Shown: piece by piece, positions 17,528 to 25,890 of the stretch
Position numbering within the stretch: the stretch's first letter is position 1
How the letters are laid out: every line of letters begins with the position of its first letter
From: Granulicella sp. 5B5
Lineage (GTDB): Bacteria > Acidobacteriota > Terriglobia > Terriglobales > Acidobacteriaceae
Direction of reading: 5' to 3'
Assembly (NCBI RefSeq): GCF_014083945.1
Contig: NZ_CP046444.1
Span: 620,001-684,000, forward strand
Length of the DNA: 64,000 bases
Made by a program: the position numbers and the translations under genes
The notes under the pieces: generated by a model
The model's input: only the letters and a program-made list of their open reading frames with translations
The model's database searches: none
What the model was told of the DNA's origin: nothing

Positions 17528-19903
17528 TTGAGCGGACAAACCGTGCGCATCTTTACCCGCTACATCCTCCGCGAGATCACTGGCTACGCTCTTCTCGGCG
17601 GCGTGCTCTTCACCTTCATTCTTTTCATGCGCTACCTTCTGCCGCTCATGGAGCTCTTCGTGCGCGGCGTAGCGTCCCCATTCGATCTCCTGCGGCTGAT
17701 CAGTTACCTCATGCCGTCCTTCCTTACGGTCACCATCCCGATGGCCGTCCTGGTCGGCATCCTTCTGGGCCTCAGCCGCCTCGCTGCGGACAGCGAAATC
17801 ACTGCGATGCGAGCCTCGGGTGTCGGTATCTTCGCCTTCGTCCGCATCGTCAGCATCTTCGCCGTATTGTCCTGGATAATCGGCCTCGCCAATTCGGTTT
17901 ACCTCGCGCCACGTGCTGCCAAAGCCCTCCTCGACTACGAAGCGCACGCCAAAACCTCGCAGGCCTCCGTCCAGGTACAGCCACGGGTCTTCTATGAAGA
18001 CTTCAAAAACTACGTTCTCTACGCGCAGGATGTAATCCCCGGCGCCAACGGGACTGCCGTATGGAAACATGTCTTTCTCGCCGACCTCACCAAACCCGCC
18101 TCACCGCATATCATCACGGCGAACGAAGCGACCGTCCTCTCCGGCAGCACACAAACCCTGCGCATGCAATTGTCCGACGGCACCCGCCACGACATCTCGC
18201 TCTCCGATCCCGATCAGTACGACATCTCCACCTTCCTCACCACCGAGCTCCCCATCCAGACCGGCCAGCAGGAGGAGGGCTCACATCTAAGCAGGCTGGA
18301 CACCCCACTCCAGGCAGTCGGCATGAAAGAGCTTTGGGGACTCATCCACACCTCGCCTCAAAAAGACCGCCGTCGCTACCTCATTGAGCTGAACCGGCGT
18401 TTCAGTTTCCCTACGGCCTGCCTCGTTCTCATGCTGGTCGGTGTGCCGCTCGGTCTTTCCTCCAAACGTGGAGGTAAAGGTTCAGGCTTTGTCGCTACGC
18501 TGGCACTTGTCTTTCTCTACTACTTCCTCTCGATCATCGGAACAGCCTTCGCCCGTAGCGACAAGGTCCCCGCATTCCTCGGTGTATGGGGAGCGAACAT
18601 TATCTTTGCCATCGCAGGCCTTCTGCTCATTCAACAGATTTCCCGCGGCGGCTTTGCTGTCAACCTTATCTCCAGTGCAGGCGCAGCGATCTCCAGACTC
18701 ATTCAGAAGTTCGGTCGCAAGCGGTCCTCTCCCGAACTCGGCCCCGGCTCCGGGGCCTTCATGCAGAGGCTCCGCCGTGCGCTTCGCATCCGCTTTCCTC
18801 TCATTCTCGACGAGTATGTGATGGGCAGCTTTCTGCGCAGCTTCGTCCTCGTCCTCGCCGCCATGGTGAGCATGTTCCTCATCTTCACCTTCTTTGAGCT
18901 CATCGGCGACATCATCCGCAACCGCACCCCGCTGGTCACGGTCGGCGATTACCTGCTCAACCTCATCCCCTTCATCCTCTACAACGTCACCCCCGTCTGT
19001 TCGCTCGTTGCAGTCCTTATCACCTTTGGAGGTCTCAACCGCACCAGCGAAATCACAGCGATGAAAGCCACGGGCACCAGTCTCTACCGCATCATCGCCC
19101 CGGCCCTGGTCGTCGCACTTCTTCTCTCCGCAGCGCTCTTCATCTTCGACGATTCCTATCTTCCCTCTGCCAACCGCCGCCAGGAGGCACTTCTCTCAGT
19201 CATCCGTGGCAAGCCAGCCCAGACCTTCCTCCGGCCCGACCGAAAGTGGATGTCCGGCCAGACTAACGGCACCGATGAGCCCAGCCGCATCTTTTATTAC
19301 CAGTTCTTCGATCCCGACCGGAACGTCTTCGCCAACATCACTGTCTTCGAGTTTCAGCCAGGCTCCTTCAAGCCCGTCCGGCGCATCTATGCCTCCAGCG
19401 CACGCTGGGATGACTCCATTCAAAATTGGGTCTTCGAGAATGGCTGGCAACGCACCTTTGCCTCCGACTCCGTCACCAGCTATCAACCCTTCAAGATCAG
19501 CACCTTCCCCGAGATTCGCGAACAGCCCAGCTACTTCAAGAAAGAAGACCGGCAATCGCAGGAGATGTCCTACGCTGAGCTCTCCAGCTACATCAGAGAC
19601 CTTCAGCAAAGTGGTTTCGATACCACACGCCTACGCGTCCAACTTGATCGCAAGCTCGCCTACCCGCTTATCACTCTGGTCATGGCCATCATCGCCATAC
19701 CCTTTTCGTTGACCTCAGGTAAGCGCGGAAGCATCGCAGGAATGGGTACCGCCATCGGAGTGGCTATCGCCTACTGGGTCATCATCGGTATCTTCGAAAA
19801 CCTCGGAAACGTCAATTCGTTGCCCCCCGCCCTCGCCGCCTGGTCGCCGGACCTCCTCTTCGCGATGGTCGGCAGCTATCTGCTGCTCCGTACACCCACC
19901 TGA
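17528..19903 (+). CDS. LptF-LptG fusion, lipopolysaccharide export permease
   Basis: This 791-residue protein contains two complete YjgP/YjgQ permease modules. The first runs from residue ~5 to ~400 (FTRYILREITGYALLGG at the start, with RFSFPTACLVLMLVGVPLG before its last helices). The second starts near residue 424 (LDEYVMGSFLRSFVLVLAA) and repeats the pattern up to YPLITLVMAIIAIPFSLTSG. Each has three-plus-three helices around a periplasmic domain. LptF and LptG are normally separate proteins that pair as the membrane part of the LptB2FG exporter; here both halves are one chain. The start is TTG 17528 or GTG 17543; a TACACT lies 12 nt before the TTG. No lptB, lptC or lptA gene is in the window. 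Confidence 0.9.
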   Translation: MSGQTVRIFTRYILREITGYALLGGVLFTFILFMRYLLPLMELFVRGVASPFDLLRLISYLMPSFLTVTIPMAVLVGILLGLSRLAADSEITAMRASGVGIFAFVRIVSIFAVLSWIIGLANSVYLAPRAAKALLDYEAHAKTSQASVQVQPRVFYEDFKNYVLYAQDVIPGANGTAVWKHVFLADLTKPASPHIITANEATVLSGSTQTLRMQLSDGTRHDISLSDPDQYDISTFLTTELPIQTGQQEEGSHLSRLDTPLQAVGMKELWGLIHTSPQKDRRRYLIELNRRFSFPTACLVLMLVGVPLGLSSKRGGKGSGFVATLALVFLYYFLSIIGTAFARSDKVPAFLGVWGANIIFAIAGLLLIQQISRGGFAVNLISSAGAAISRLIQKFGRKRSSPELGPGSGAFMQRLRRALRIRFPLILDEYVMGSFLRSFVLVLAAMVSMFLIFTFFELIGDIIRNRTPLVTVGDYLLNLIPFILYNVTPVCSLVAVLITFGGLNRTSEITAMKATGTSLYRIIAPALVVALLLSAALFIFDDSYLPSANRRQEALLSVIRGKPAQTFLRPDRKWMSGQTNGTDEPSRIFYYQFFDPDRNVFANITVFEFQPGSFKPVRRIYASSARWDDSIQNWVFENGWQRTFASDSVTSYQPFKISTFPEIREQPSYFKKEDRQSQEMSYAELSSYIRDLQQSGFDTTRLRVQLDRKLAYPLITLVMAIIAIPFSLTSGKRGSIAGMGTAIGVAIAYWVIIGIFENLGNVNSLPPALAAWSPDLLFAMVGSYLLLRTPT

Positions 19904-19971
19904 GTGCGCCATAGCCGCACCAACAACGACTGCGGTCCTTTCGCAGAAGTCGAGCTACACTGGACTTCGAC

Positions 19972-20709
19972 ATGAAAACCAAGCTGATTGCGCTCATCCT
20001 GACGACGAGTCTCCCTCTCGTTGCTCAAACGGCCACCCACCCCACCATCCATCACACAACCGTTCACCATCCAGTCGAAGGCGGCTGCGTCAAGCTCCCG
20101 GAAATCTCCCCAAAGATCCCCGCTCTTGCGCCAGGTCTCGGCTGCGCCAAGGCTCTCTACACCCTCACGCGCACGCCGGACGTGAAGCTCGACTACGCCT
20201 CGCCGCTGCTCTCGCCTGAGACCCGCGATGCGATCGCAACTGGCCCCAGCACCTATACCTTGGCCTACATCGATACCCAGAAGGGCACTGGACCGCTCGC
20301 TGTACCCGGCGAGTACTACACCGTCCACTATACCGGCTACCTCACCAGTGGCACCAAGTTCGACTCCTCGCTCGACCGCGGTGAACCCATCAGCTTCCCC
20401 TACGGCCAGCACCGCGTCATTCAGGGCTGGGACACTGGCTTCGACGGTATGCACATCGGCGGCAAGCGTCGCCTCTTCGTCCCGTACCAGCTCGCCTACG
20501 GCGAGGCTGGCCGTCCGCCCATCATCCCCGCCAAGTCCATGCTCGTCTTCGACGTCGAGTTGATCGGCCAGAGCGCAACCCCGCCCGCACCAAAGGCTCC
20601 ACCTGCCAGAACGCCTCCTCCAGCCGCAAAGCCGGAGGGTGCGGAGACTTCTCCGCACGCGGCTGCATCTTCTCCTGCCTCCACCACATCGAACACACCG
20701 AAGCAGTAA
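19972..20709 (+). CDS. Exported FKBP-type peptidyl-prolyl isomerase
   Basis: The 245-residue protein begins with a signal peptide (MKTKLIALILTTSLPLVAQ). The FKBP domain occupies about residues 95-205 with VHYTGYLTSGTKFDSS, VIQGWDTGFDGM, GGKRRLFVPYQLAYG and MLVFDVELI. The tail of ~45 residues is Pro/Ala-rich and probably disordered. It would speed prolyl isomerisation of proteins in the periplasm. TACACT at 19956-19961 lies 10 nt before the ATG, so the transcript may have almost no leader. It sits between two envelope-transport genes, consistent with an envelope-assembly cluster, though co-function is inference. Confidence 0.93.
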   Translation: MKTKLIALILTTSLPLVAQTATHPTIHHTTVHHPVEGGCVKLPEISPKIPALAPGLGCAKALYTLTRTPDVKLDYASPLLSPETRDAIATGPSTYTLAYIDTQKGTGPLAVPGEYYTVHYTGYLTSGTKFDSSLDRGEPISFPYGQHRVIQGWDTGFDGMHIGGKRRLFVPYQLAYGEAGRPPIIPAKSMLVFDVELIGQSATPPAPKAPPARTPPPAAKPEGAETSPHAAASSPASTTSNTPKQ

Positions 20710-20763
20710 TCCCAACCGGGCGGTCGCGGGAATGTCTCGCGACCACCTCCCTCAAAATACCCT

Positions 20764-22524
20764 ATGTTCTCCCGCCTCAGCCCGCTGTTTCCCTACCTTC
20801 GCCGTTACTGGCAAAGCTTCCTGCTGGGCGGGCTTGCGCTGGTGGTTTACAACTGCGCCAAAGCAACAGTGCCTCTGCTTGTCGGCGCTGCGGTCGACGA
20901 CATGCAGCATGGCCTCACCGTGATGAAGGTCGAGCATCACGCACTGCAACTGCTTGGCGTCGCTGCTATCTCCGCTGTCGCACTCTACCTCACGCGCCAG
21001 ATCATCATCGGCGCCTCGCGCGAGATCGAGTTCGATCTCCGCAACGACCTCTTCTCGCACCTGGAGTCGCAGCCGCCCGAGTTCTTCCAGCGCCATCGCA
21101 CCGGCGACATCATGGCACGCTCCACCAACGACCTCAACGCCGTCCGGCAGCTCCTCGGCCCTGCGATCATGTACTCGGCCAATACCCTTGTCTTCACCGC
21201 GCTGGCGCTGCCGTTCATGCTGCGCATCAGCCCACGCCTCACGCTCTTCGCGTTCCTGCCATTGCCGTTTGCGTCCGTGCTCGTACAGTACTTCGGCGCC
21301 AAGATTCATACCCGCTTCGAGCGCATCCAGGCCATGTTCTCGGACATCTCCGCACAGGCCGAGGAGAACTTCTCCGGAGCGCGGCTCATCCGGGCCTTCG
21401 CCCAGGAAGATGCCCAGATCGCGGCCTTCGAGACTTCCAATCAGGAGTACATTCGCCGCAGCCTTATGCTTGCTCGCCTGATGGCGATGCTCTGGCCGAC
21501 GCTGGAGTTCGTGCTCGGTATCTCGCTGATGATCACGCTGCTCGTCGGCGGCCGCGAGGTCGTGTTGCATCACATCTCGGTCGGCGATTACACCAGTTAC
21601 TCGGTCTACATGGTGCAGCTCACCTGGCCGATGATCGCGATTGGCTGGGTCGTGAACCTCGTGCAGCGCGGTGCAGCTTCGGTCGTGCGCATCGACCAGT
21701 TGATGAAGGAAAAGCCGTCCATCGACGACAGCGGCGCTGACCCGTCGCTCAAAGATGCGCCGATTGCAGGAACCGTCGAGTTTCGCGATTTGAACTTCAG
21801 CTACATCACGGGTGCCCCGGTGTTGCATAACGTCTCGCTGGAGATACCAGCAGGCTCATCGCTGGCCATCGTTGGCCCCACAGGCAGCGGCAAGACTACG
21901 CTCGTGTCCCTGATACCTCGCCTGTACGACGCTGCGCCAGGAGCCGTGCTGATCGATGGCCGTCCTATCGCGGAGTATCCGCTGCACACCCTGCGTGCCG
22001 CCATCGGCTTCGTGCCGCAGGAGACCTTCCTCTTTTCCACTACCATCGCGGACAACATCACCTTTGGCGATACCGAGACGACCATCCGCTCACACGAATC
22101 CATTGTGGAGGCCGCGCGCACCGCGCACATCGCCACCGAGATCAGCGAGTTCCCTGCCGGCTTCGACACCGTCGTCGGCGAGCGCGGACTGACGCTCTCC
22201 GGCGGGCAGAAGCAGCGGACCGCCATCGCCCGCGCTCTGCTGCGCGAGCCCGCGATCCTCATCCTCGACGACGCGCTCGCCTCCGTCGATACTTACACCG
22301 AGGAACAGATCCTCAGCGGTCTGCGCGAAGTGATGCAGAACCGCACCACGATTTTGATTGCGCATCGCGTCTCTACCGCGCGCAATGCTGACCGCATTGC
22401 CGTTCTTGTCGACGGCCGCATCGCGGAGCTGGGAACGCATGATGAACTGCTGGCACGTGGCGGCTACTACACCGACCTCTTCGAGAAGCAGAGCCTGGAC
22501 GAAGAGATTCTCACGGCACAGTAA
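20764..22524 (+). CDS. ABC exporter, MsbA-like half-transporter (permease plus ATPase)
   Basis: The 586-residue protein has a type IV exporter membrane domain (six helices, residues ~15-310) with the intracellular motif FFQRHRTGDIMARSTNDLN. An ATPase domain follows with Walker A GPTGSGKTT, Q-loop FVPQETFLF, signature LSGGQKQR, Walker B ILILDDALASVD and switch His IAHRVST. It should act as a homodimer or with an unlinked partner to export a lipid or drug. The LptF/LptG fusion upstream makes a lipid A-core flippase role attractive, but sequence alone cannot separate that from multidrug export. A 7-bp hairpin (20722-20744) lies in the gap before it. A dispersed repeat begins at the base after its stop. 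Confidence 0.88.
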   Translation: MFSRLSPLFPYLRRYWQSFLLGGLALVVYNCAKATVPLLVGAAVDDMQHGLTVMKVEHHALQLLGVAAISAVALYLTRQIIIGASREIEFDLRNDLFSHLESQPPEFFQRHRTGDIMARSTNDLNAVRQLLGPAIMYSANTLVFTALALPFMLRISPRLTLFAFLPLPFASVLVQYFGAKIHTRFERIQAMFSDISAQAEENFSGARLIRAFAQEDAQIAAFETSNQEYIRRSLMLARLMAMLWPTLEFVLGISLMITLLVGGREVVLHHISVGDYTSYSVYMVQLTWPMIAIGWVVNLVQRGAASVVRIDQLMKEKPSIDDSGADPSLKDAPIAGTVEFRDLNFSYITGAPVLHNVSLEIPAGSSLAIVGPTGSGKTTLVSLIPRLYDAAPGAVLIDGRPIAEYPLHTLRAAIGFVPQETFLFSTTIADNITFGDTETTIRSHESIVEAARTAHIATEISEFPAGFDTVVGERGLTLSGGQKQRTAIARALLREPAILILDDALASVDTYTEEQILSGLREVMQNRTTILIAHRVSTARNADRIAVLVDGRIAELGTHDELLARGGYYTDLFEKQSLDEEILTAQ

Positions 22525-22580
22525 GACCCTCCCTCCCCCGCCTTTTGGGGGCTAAGATCCGCAGCCGATTGGACTTAGTG
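22525..22580 (-). repeat. Dispersed ~50-bp intergenic repeat, copy 2 (inverted)
   Basis: The reverse complement of this stretch contains CCAATCGGCTGCGGATCTTA followed by GCCCCCAAAAGGC and GGGGGAGGGAGGGTC. It matches the copies at 13077 and 59758 nearly base for base. It abuts the stop codon of the ABC exporter gene. Confidence 0.8.
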
Positions 22581-22677
22581 GTGGATACCCCTATCTTCCG
22601 CAGCCCAAAAGGGTAATCCATACATGGACGCCGGGCGAAACCGGAACCAGCTTGCTTTCAATACTTACAGGCCCCCG

Positions 22678-23097
22678 CTACTTCTCGACGCCCAACACCT
22701 TCACGATGACGCGTTTCGAGCGCTGCCCATCTAACTCCGCATAAAATACCCTCTGCCAGGTGCCGAGGTCGAGCCTGCCGTGCGTCACCGGCAGGGTCGT
22801 CTCATGGTGTAGCAGCAGGGCCTTCAGGTGGGCATCGGCGTTGTCCTCGCCGGTCTGGTGGTGCTTGTAGTGCGGCCAGCGGGGCGCCAGTTTTTCGAGC
22901 CAGATGCCGATGTCTTCGATCAGGCCATCTTCGTTGTCGTTGACGTAGATGGCGGCGGTGATGTGCATGGGCGAGACGAAACACAGCCCGTCGTCGATGC
23001 CGCTGCGGCGCACAATGGCCTCTACCTGCGGCGTGATGTGGACCATCTCGTAGCGGTCGTATGTGTTGAATGTGAGGTATTCGGTGTGGGCCTTCAT
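22678..23097 (-). CDS. YjbQ/UPF0047 family protein
   Basis: The 139-residue protein covers the whole YjbQ fold. Signatures are [20 protein letters not shown], the metal-binding-like [18 protein letters not shown], and [14 protein letters not shown] near the C terminus. YjbQ of E. coli has weak thiamine phosphate synthase activity when overproduced; the physiological role of the family is not settled. The gene is monocistronic, convergent with the ABC exporter, and its upstream side abuts the REP/transposase module. Confidence 0.9.
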   Translation of the reverse strand: MKAHTEYLTFNTYDRYEMVHITPQVEAIVRRSGIDDGLCFVSPMHITAAIYVNDNEDGLIEDIGIWLEKLAPRWPHYKHHQTGEDNADAHLKALLLHHETTLPVTHGRLDLGTWQRVFYAELDGQRSKRVIVKVLGVEK

Positions 23098-23117
23098 GGG
23101 GATAGTTTAGTGGAGCC

Positions 23118-23194
23118 GAAAGCAAACCTTCGGGCTAAAAGCCCGTCCCATTTTGCCTCACCCAAGAGACCCGAAGCTAAAGCTTCGGGGTACC
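23118..23194 (+). repeat. REP unit, left half of an inverted pair upstream of the transposase
   Basis: The unit reads GAAAGCAAACC, a CGGGCTAAAAGCCCG hairpin, then AGACCCG, the palindrome AAGCTAAAGCTT and CGGGGTACC. It faces an inverted partner at 23214-23288 across the spacer TGATTCTTGCCACAACTCT. Confidence 0.85.
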
Positions 23195-23213
23195 TGATTC
23201 TTGCCACAACTCT

Positions 23214-23288
23214 GGTACCCCGACCCTTCAGGGTCGGGTCTCATAAGGAGTGGTGAGGAAATGGGCTTTAGCCCTGAGGTATGCTTTC
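23214..23288 (-). repeat. REP unit, right half of the inverted pair upstream of the transposase
   Basis: Read on the minus strand it gives GAAAGCATACC, GGGCTAAAGCCC, TGAGACCCGACCC and CGGGGTACC, the same order as the left unit. It ends at the start of the transposase frame: the ATG at 23281 lies inside the repeat, which argues for the later ATG at 23293. Confidence 0.85.
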
Positions 23289-23292
23289 GTCC

Positions 23293-23745
23293 ATGCAGCC
23301 AACAGAGCAACAAGGCCAAACCTATGCAATCTCCATCTCTACATTTCTTCAACATCGCCACTTTCAGAAGGAAACTCACGCAGACCTTTTTCTGAAAACA
23401 CTTCTTCGCTATCGCGAACAAGGCAGGTTTCAACTGCATGGTTTCGCGATTATGCCCGATCACGTGCATCTGCTCATTACGCCTGCGGCTGAGCAGACCC
23501 TGCCGAAGTGCATACAACTGATTAAAGGCGGTTACTCATTCGCGGCAAGGACGTTAACGCAAAAAGAGATATGGCACTCCGGTTATCACGAGCACCGTGT
23601 CCGTGACATCACGGATTATGACCACCAGTTGCGATACATCGCGAACAATCCACCTGCGGCTCGCCTTCCCATGGACTATCTCTATGTTCATACGCATCCA
23701 GAGTCGGCCGCTTGCGTTGACCCATGTCCATCGAGGCTCTTGTAG
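23293..23745 (+). CDS. REP-associated tyrosine transposase (RAYT, Y1/HUH family)
   Basis: The ~150-residue protein has the single-strand transposase core. The HUH motif appears as PDHVHLL (His57 and His59), followed by IWHSGYHEHRVRD and the catalytic Tyr in LRYIANNP (Tyr115). RAYTs are domesticated relatives of IS200/IS605 transposases that bind and process REP hairpins on single-stranded DNA. Here the gene lies exactly between REP units: an inverted pair ends at its start and another unit begins 2 nt after its stop. I chose ATG 23293 because the earlier ATG is within the repeat. The gene looks intact. Confidence 0.92.
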   Translation: MQPTEQQGQTYAISISTFLQHRHFQKETHADLFLKTLLRYREQGRFQLHGFAIMPDHVHLLITPAAEQTLPKCIQLIKGGYSFAARTLTQKEIWHSGYHEHRVRDITDYDHQLRYIANNPPAARLPMDYLYVHTHPESAACVDPCPSRLL

Positions 23746-23746
23746 T

Positions 23747-23833
23747 GAAAGCAAACCTCAGGGCTAAAGCCCCTCGCATTTTGCGAGGCTTATGAGACCC
23801 GAAGCTAAAGCTTCGGGGTACCTGATTTGTGGC
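23747..23833 (+). repeat. REP unit directly downstream of the transposase
   Basis: It contains GAAAGCAAACC, GGGCTAAAGCCC, an extra hairpin CTCGCATTTTGCGAG, then TGAGACCCGAAGCTAAAGC and CGGGGTACCTGAT. It starts 2 nt after the RAYT stop and is in the same orientation as the unit at 23118. Confidence 0.85.
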
Positions 23834-23869
23834 GACCCTCACAGTTGGAATAAGCATTACACTCCTTTC

Positions 23870-24988
23870 ATGAGACTGCTGTCCATCCTCTTTACTCTCA
23901 CGCTCTCGGCCCAGGCCCAGTGGACGATCCAGGCCGCCGCGACGACGGCAGATCTTCGCGGCATCGACTCGGTGGGCAAAGGCATCGCGTGGGCCTCGGG
24001 GACGAACGGCACCGTACTACGCACTGAAGACGGCGGCTACCTCTGGCAGAGGTGCACCGTCCCACCCGGCGCAGAGAAGCTCGACTTCCGCGGCATCCAG
24101 GCCTTCGATGAGAACACCGCGATTGTGATGTCGAGCGGGAAGGGTGATCTGTCGCGGTTGTACAAGACCAACGACGGGTGCCAGACGTGGAAGCTGGTGT
24201 TTACGAATCCGGACAAGGATGGATTCTGGGATGCGCTCGCGCTTCACAATCAATGGAATGGCTTTTTATTAGGCGATCCCGTTGGAGGTTCTTTCTATCT
24301 AGCGCGTACAGAGGACAAAGGGGAAACCTGGACAACACAACAGAACCCCGGGTTGTATGCCGAAGCTGATGCACAGGGAGCCTTCGCGGCCAGCAACTCT
24401 TCGGTAGCGCTGTTGGTCGGAGGTATTGGGTTCGCAACGGGAGGTGCGGGAGGAAGTTTTTTCTATCACCCCATCCTCATGCAAGCTTGCGGCGATGCCT
24501 GTTCTGAGGAGGACAGCAATCGGGATGGGAAAAAGAATGTTTGGGAACGCACGAGAATACCAGTCGGCAATGCCAGCGAAGAATCGGGCGTTTTCTCTCT
24601 CGACTTTCGATGCAATCCTGAGAATTGGCGTGCAGTGAAGATCCTCGTTGCGGTAGGCGGAGACTATAAGCATCCCGATTCTTCAGCGCGGACAGCAGCT
24701 TTTACTCTTGATCAAGGGGAAACATGGACGGCCTCGACGCACCCACCTCACGGCTACCGTAGTGCCGTGGCTTTCGACGATGCGTCCAACACCTGGATCA
24801 CTGTCGGCCCGAACGGCACAGACATCTCCACCGACAACGGCAAGAACTGGCGTGCGCTGAAGCCCGGCCCCGGCGATGCTCCTGATGCCGACCAGCATTG
24901 GAACGCTCTCTCGCTACCGTTTGTTGTTGGGCCGCATGGGCGCATCGGCCTGCTGGAGCCTGACGCGCTGAAGGCCAAGACTCAGTAA
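23870..24988 (+). CDS. Secreted YCF48/BNR-repeat beta-propeller-like protein
   Basis: Starting at ATG 23870 the protein has 372 residues with a short signal peptide (MRLLSILFTLTLSAQAQ). Repeated Asp-box-like segments are visible: TEDGGYLWQRC, TNDGCQTWKLV, TEDKGETWTT, TLDQGETWTAS and STDNGKNWRAL. These are typical of sialidase/YCF48-type propellers, which are also found in photosystem II assembly factor HCF136. The cellular role here is unknown; it is probably an exported propeller. An in-frame ATG further upstream falls in the REP unit and is not used. The middle third is less C-biased than the ends of the gene. Confidence 0.8.
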   Translation: MRLLSILFTLTLSAQAQWTIQAAATTADLRGIDSVGKGIAWASGTNGTVLRTEDGGYLWQRCTVPPGAEKLDFRGIQAFDENTAIVMSSGKGDLSRLYKTNDGCQTWKLVFTNPDKDGFWDALALHNQWNGFLLGDPVGGSFYLARTEDKGETWTTQQNPGLYAEADAQGAFAASNSSVALLVGGIGFATGGAGGSFFYHPILMQACGDACSEEDSNRDGKKNVWERTRIPVGNASEESGVFSLDFRCNPENWRAVKILVAVGGDYKHPDSSARTAAFTLDQGETWTASTHPPHGYRSAVAFDDASNTWITVGPNGTDISTDNGKNWRALKPGPGDAPDADQHWNALSLPFVVGPHGRIGLLEPDALKAKTQ

Positions 24989-25018
24989 GCGTAAGCACCT
25001 ATCGCCGGTGCGAGCAAA

Positions 25019-25046
25019 ACGCAGATTCCCTCCGGGAATGACAAGC
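25019..25046. repeat. Short REP-like palindrome
   Basis: GCAGATTCCCTCCGGGAATGAC contains the palindrome ATTCCC-TCC-GGGAAT. From memory this resembles an interspersed motif common in Acidobacteriaceae intergenic DNA; only one copy is seen in this window. Confidence 0.3.
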
Positions 25047-25080
25047 TAAGAATACGAATGAGAAACAAGAAGGGTAGCGG

Positions 25081-25695
25081 ATGATCCTCTACGCAGCCAC
25101 CTCCAACCCAGGCAAACTCGCCGAGTTCGGCACCAGCGCCAGTGGTGCGGGCATTGAGGTGCTTGCGCTGCCCGGCATAAAGTCGATGCCCGAGCCGGTG
25201 GAAGACGCCGACAGCTTTATGGGCAACGCGGAGAAGAAAGCCATCTCCTACTCACTGCTCGCACCGGGACTATTTGTGTTTGCGGACGACTCCGGGCTGG
25301 TGGTGACCGCGCTCGGCGAGGCTCCCGGCGTGCGCAGTGCGCGATTCGCTGACGACGCTGGCTATCGCATGGGCGCCGGTGAGAGCACCGACACGCGGAA
25401 CAATGCGCTGCTGCTCGAACTGTTGCAGGTGGCCATTGACCGCAGCGCGCGGTTCGTCTGCGCACTCGCGCTGGCCCGCGATGGCGTGGTACTGCTGCGC
25501 TCCGAAGGCGTCGTCGCAGGCGAGGTGCTGCACGCACCGCGAGGCGAAAACGGCTTCGGCTATGACCCACTGTTTCTGCTACCCGCGCTCGGCCTGACCA
25601 CCGCCGAGCTGCCGCCCGCGCAGAAGTGGGAGCTTTCGCACCGTGGCAACGCCTTTCGCAGCCTGCTGGCGCAGATCAAGGCCGGAAGTTTCTAA
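25081..25695 (+). CDS. rdgB: Non-canonical purine NTP pyrophosphatase (RdgB/HAM1)
   Basis: The 204-residue protein shows the full ITPase pattern: SNPGKLAEF at the N terminus, FADDSGLVV with the metal-binding acids, GAPR/GENGFGYDPLF in the substrate pocket and LSHRGNAF near the end. It hydrolyses ITP, dITP and XTP to monophosphates and so keeps deaminated purines out of DNA and RNA. The start ATG 25081 is preceded by AAGGGTAGCGG. It lies about 200 nt upstream of the sdh operon and is probably transcribed separately. Confidence 0.95.
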   Translation: MILYAATSNPGKLAEFGTSASGAGIEVLALPGIKSMPEPVEDADSFMGNAEKKAISYSLLAPGLFVFADDSGLVVTALGEAPGVRSARFADDAGYRMGAGESTDTRNNALLLELLQVAIDRSARFVCALALARDGVVLLRSEGVVAGEVLHAPRGENGFGYDPLFLLPALGLTTAELPPAQKWELSHRGNAFRSLLAQIKAGSF

Positions 25696-25890
25696 CGCGA
25701 ACCGCTCCCTGCAATCTTCCCACTTCCCCGCAAAAGCTCTCACTTGTTTTCTTTATCGCACACTCGTCCGATTACCGTGCGCCAAATGGCCATTCTGCTT
25801 GACCCGACCTTTTTCCGGATGGAATCATCACAATGCCGCCCGCTGCGTCGCAACCGCGCAGCGGCATCTTTCGACCCCAGGAGCCAGCCC

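Noticed and set aside
23098-23292. Possible CRISPR-like repeats near the transposase
   Set aside because: The repeats are inverted and hairpin-forming with no regular spacers, and no cas genes are present; they are REP units.
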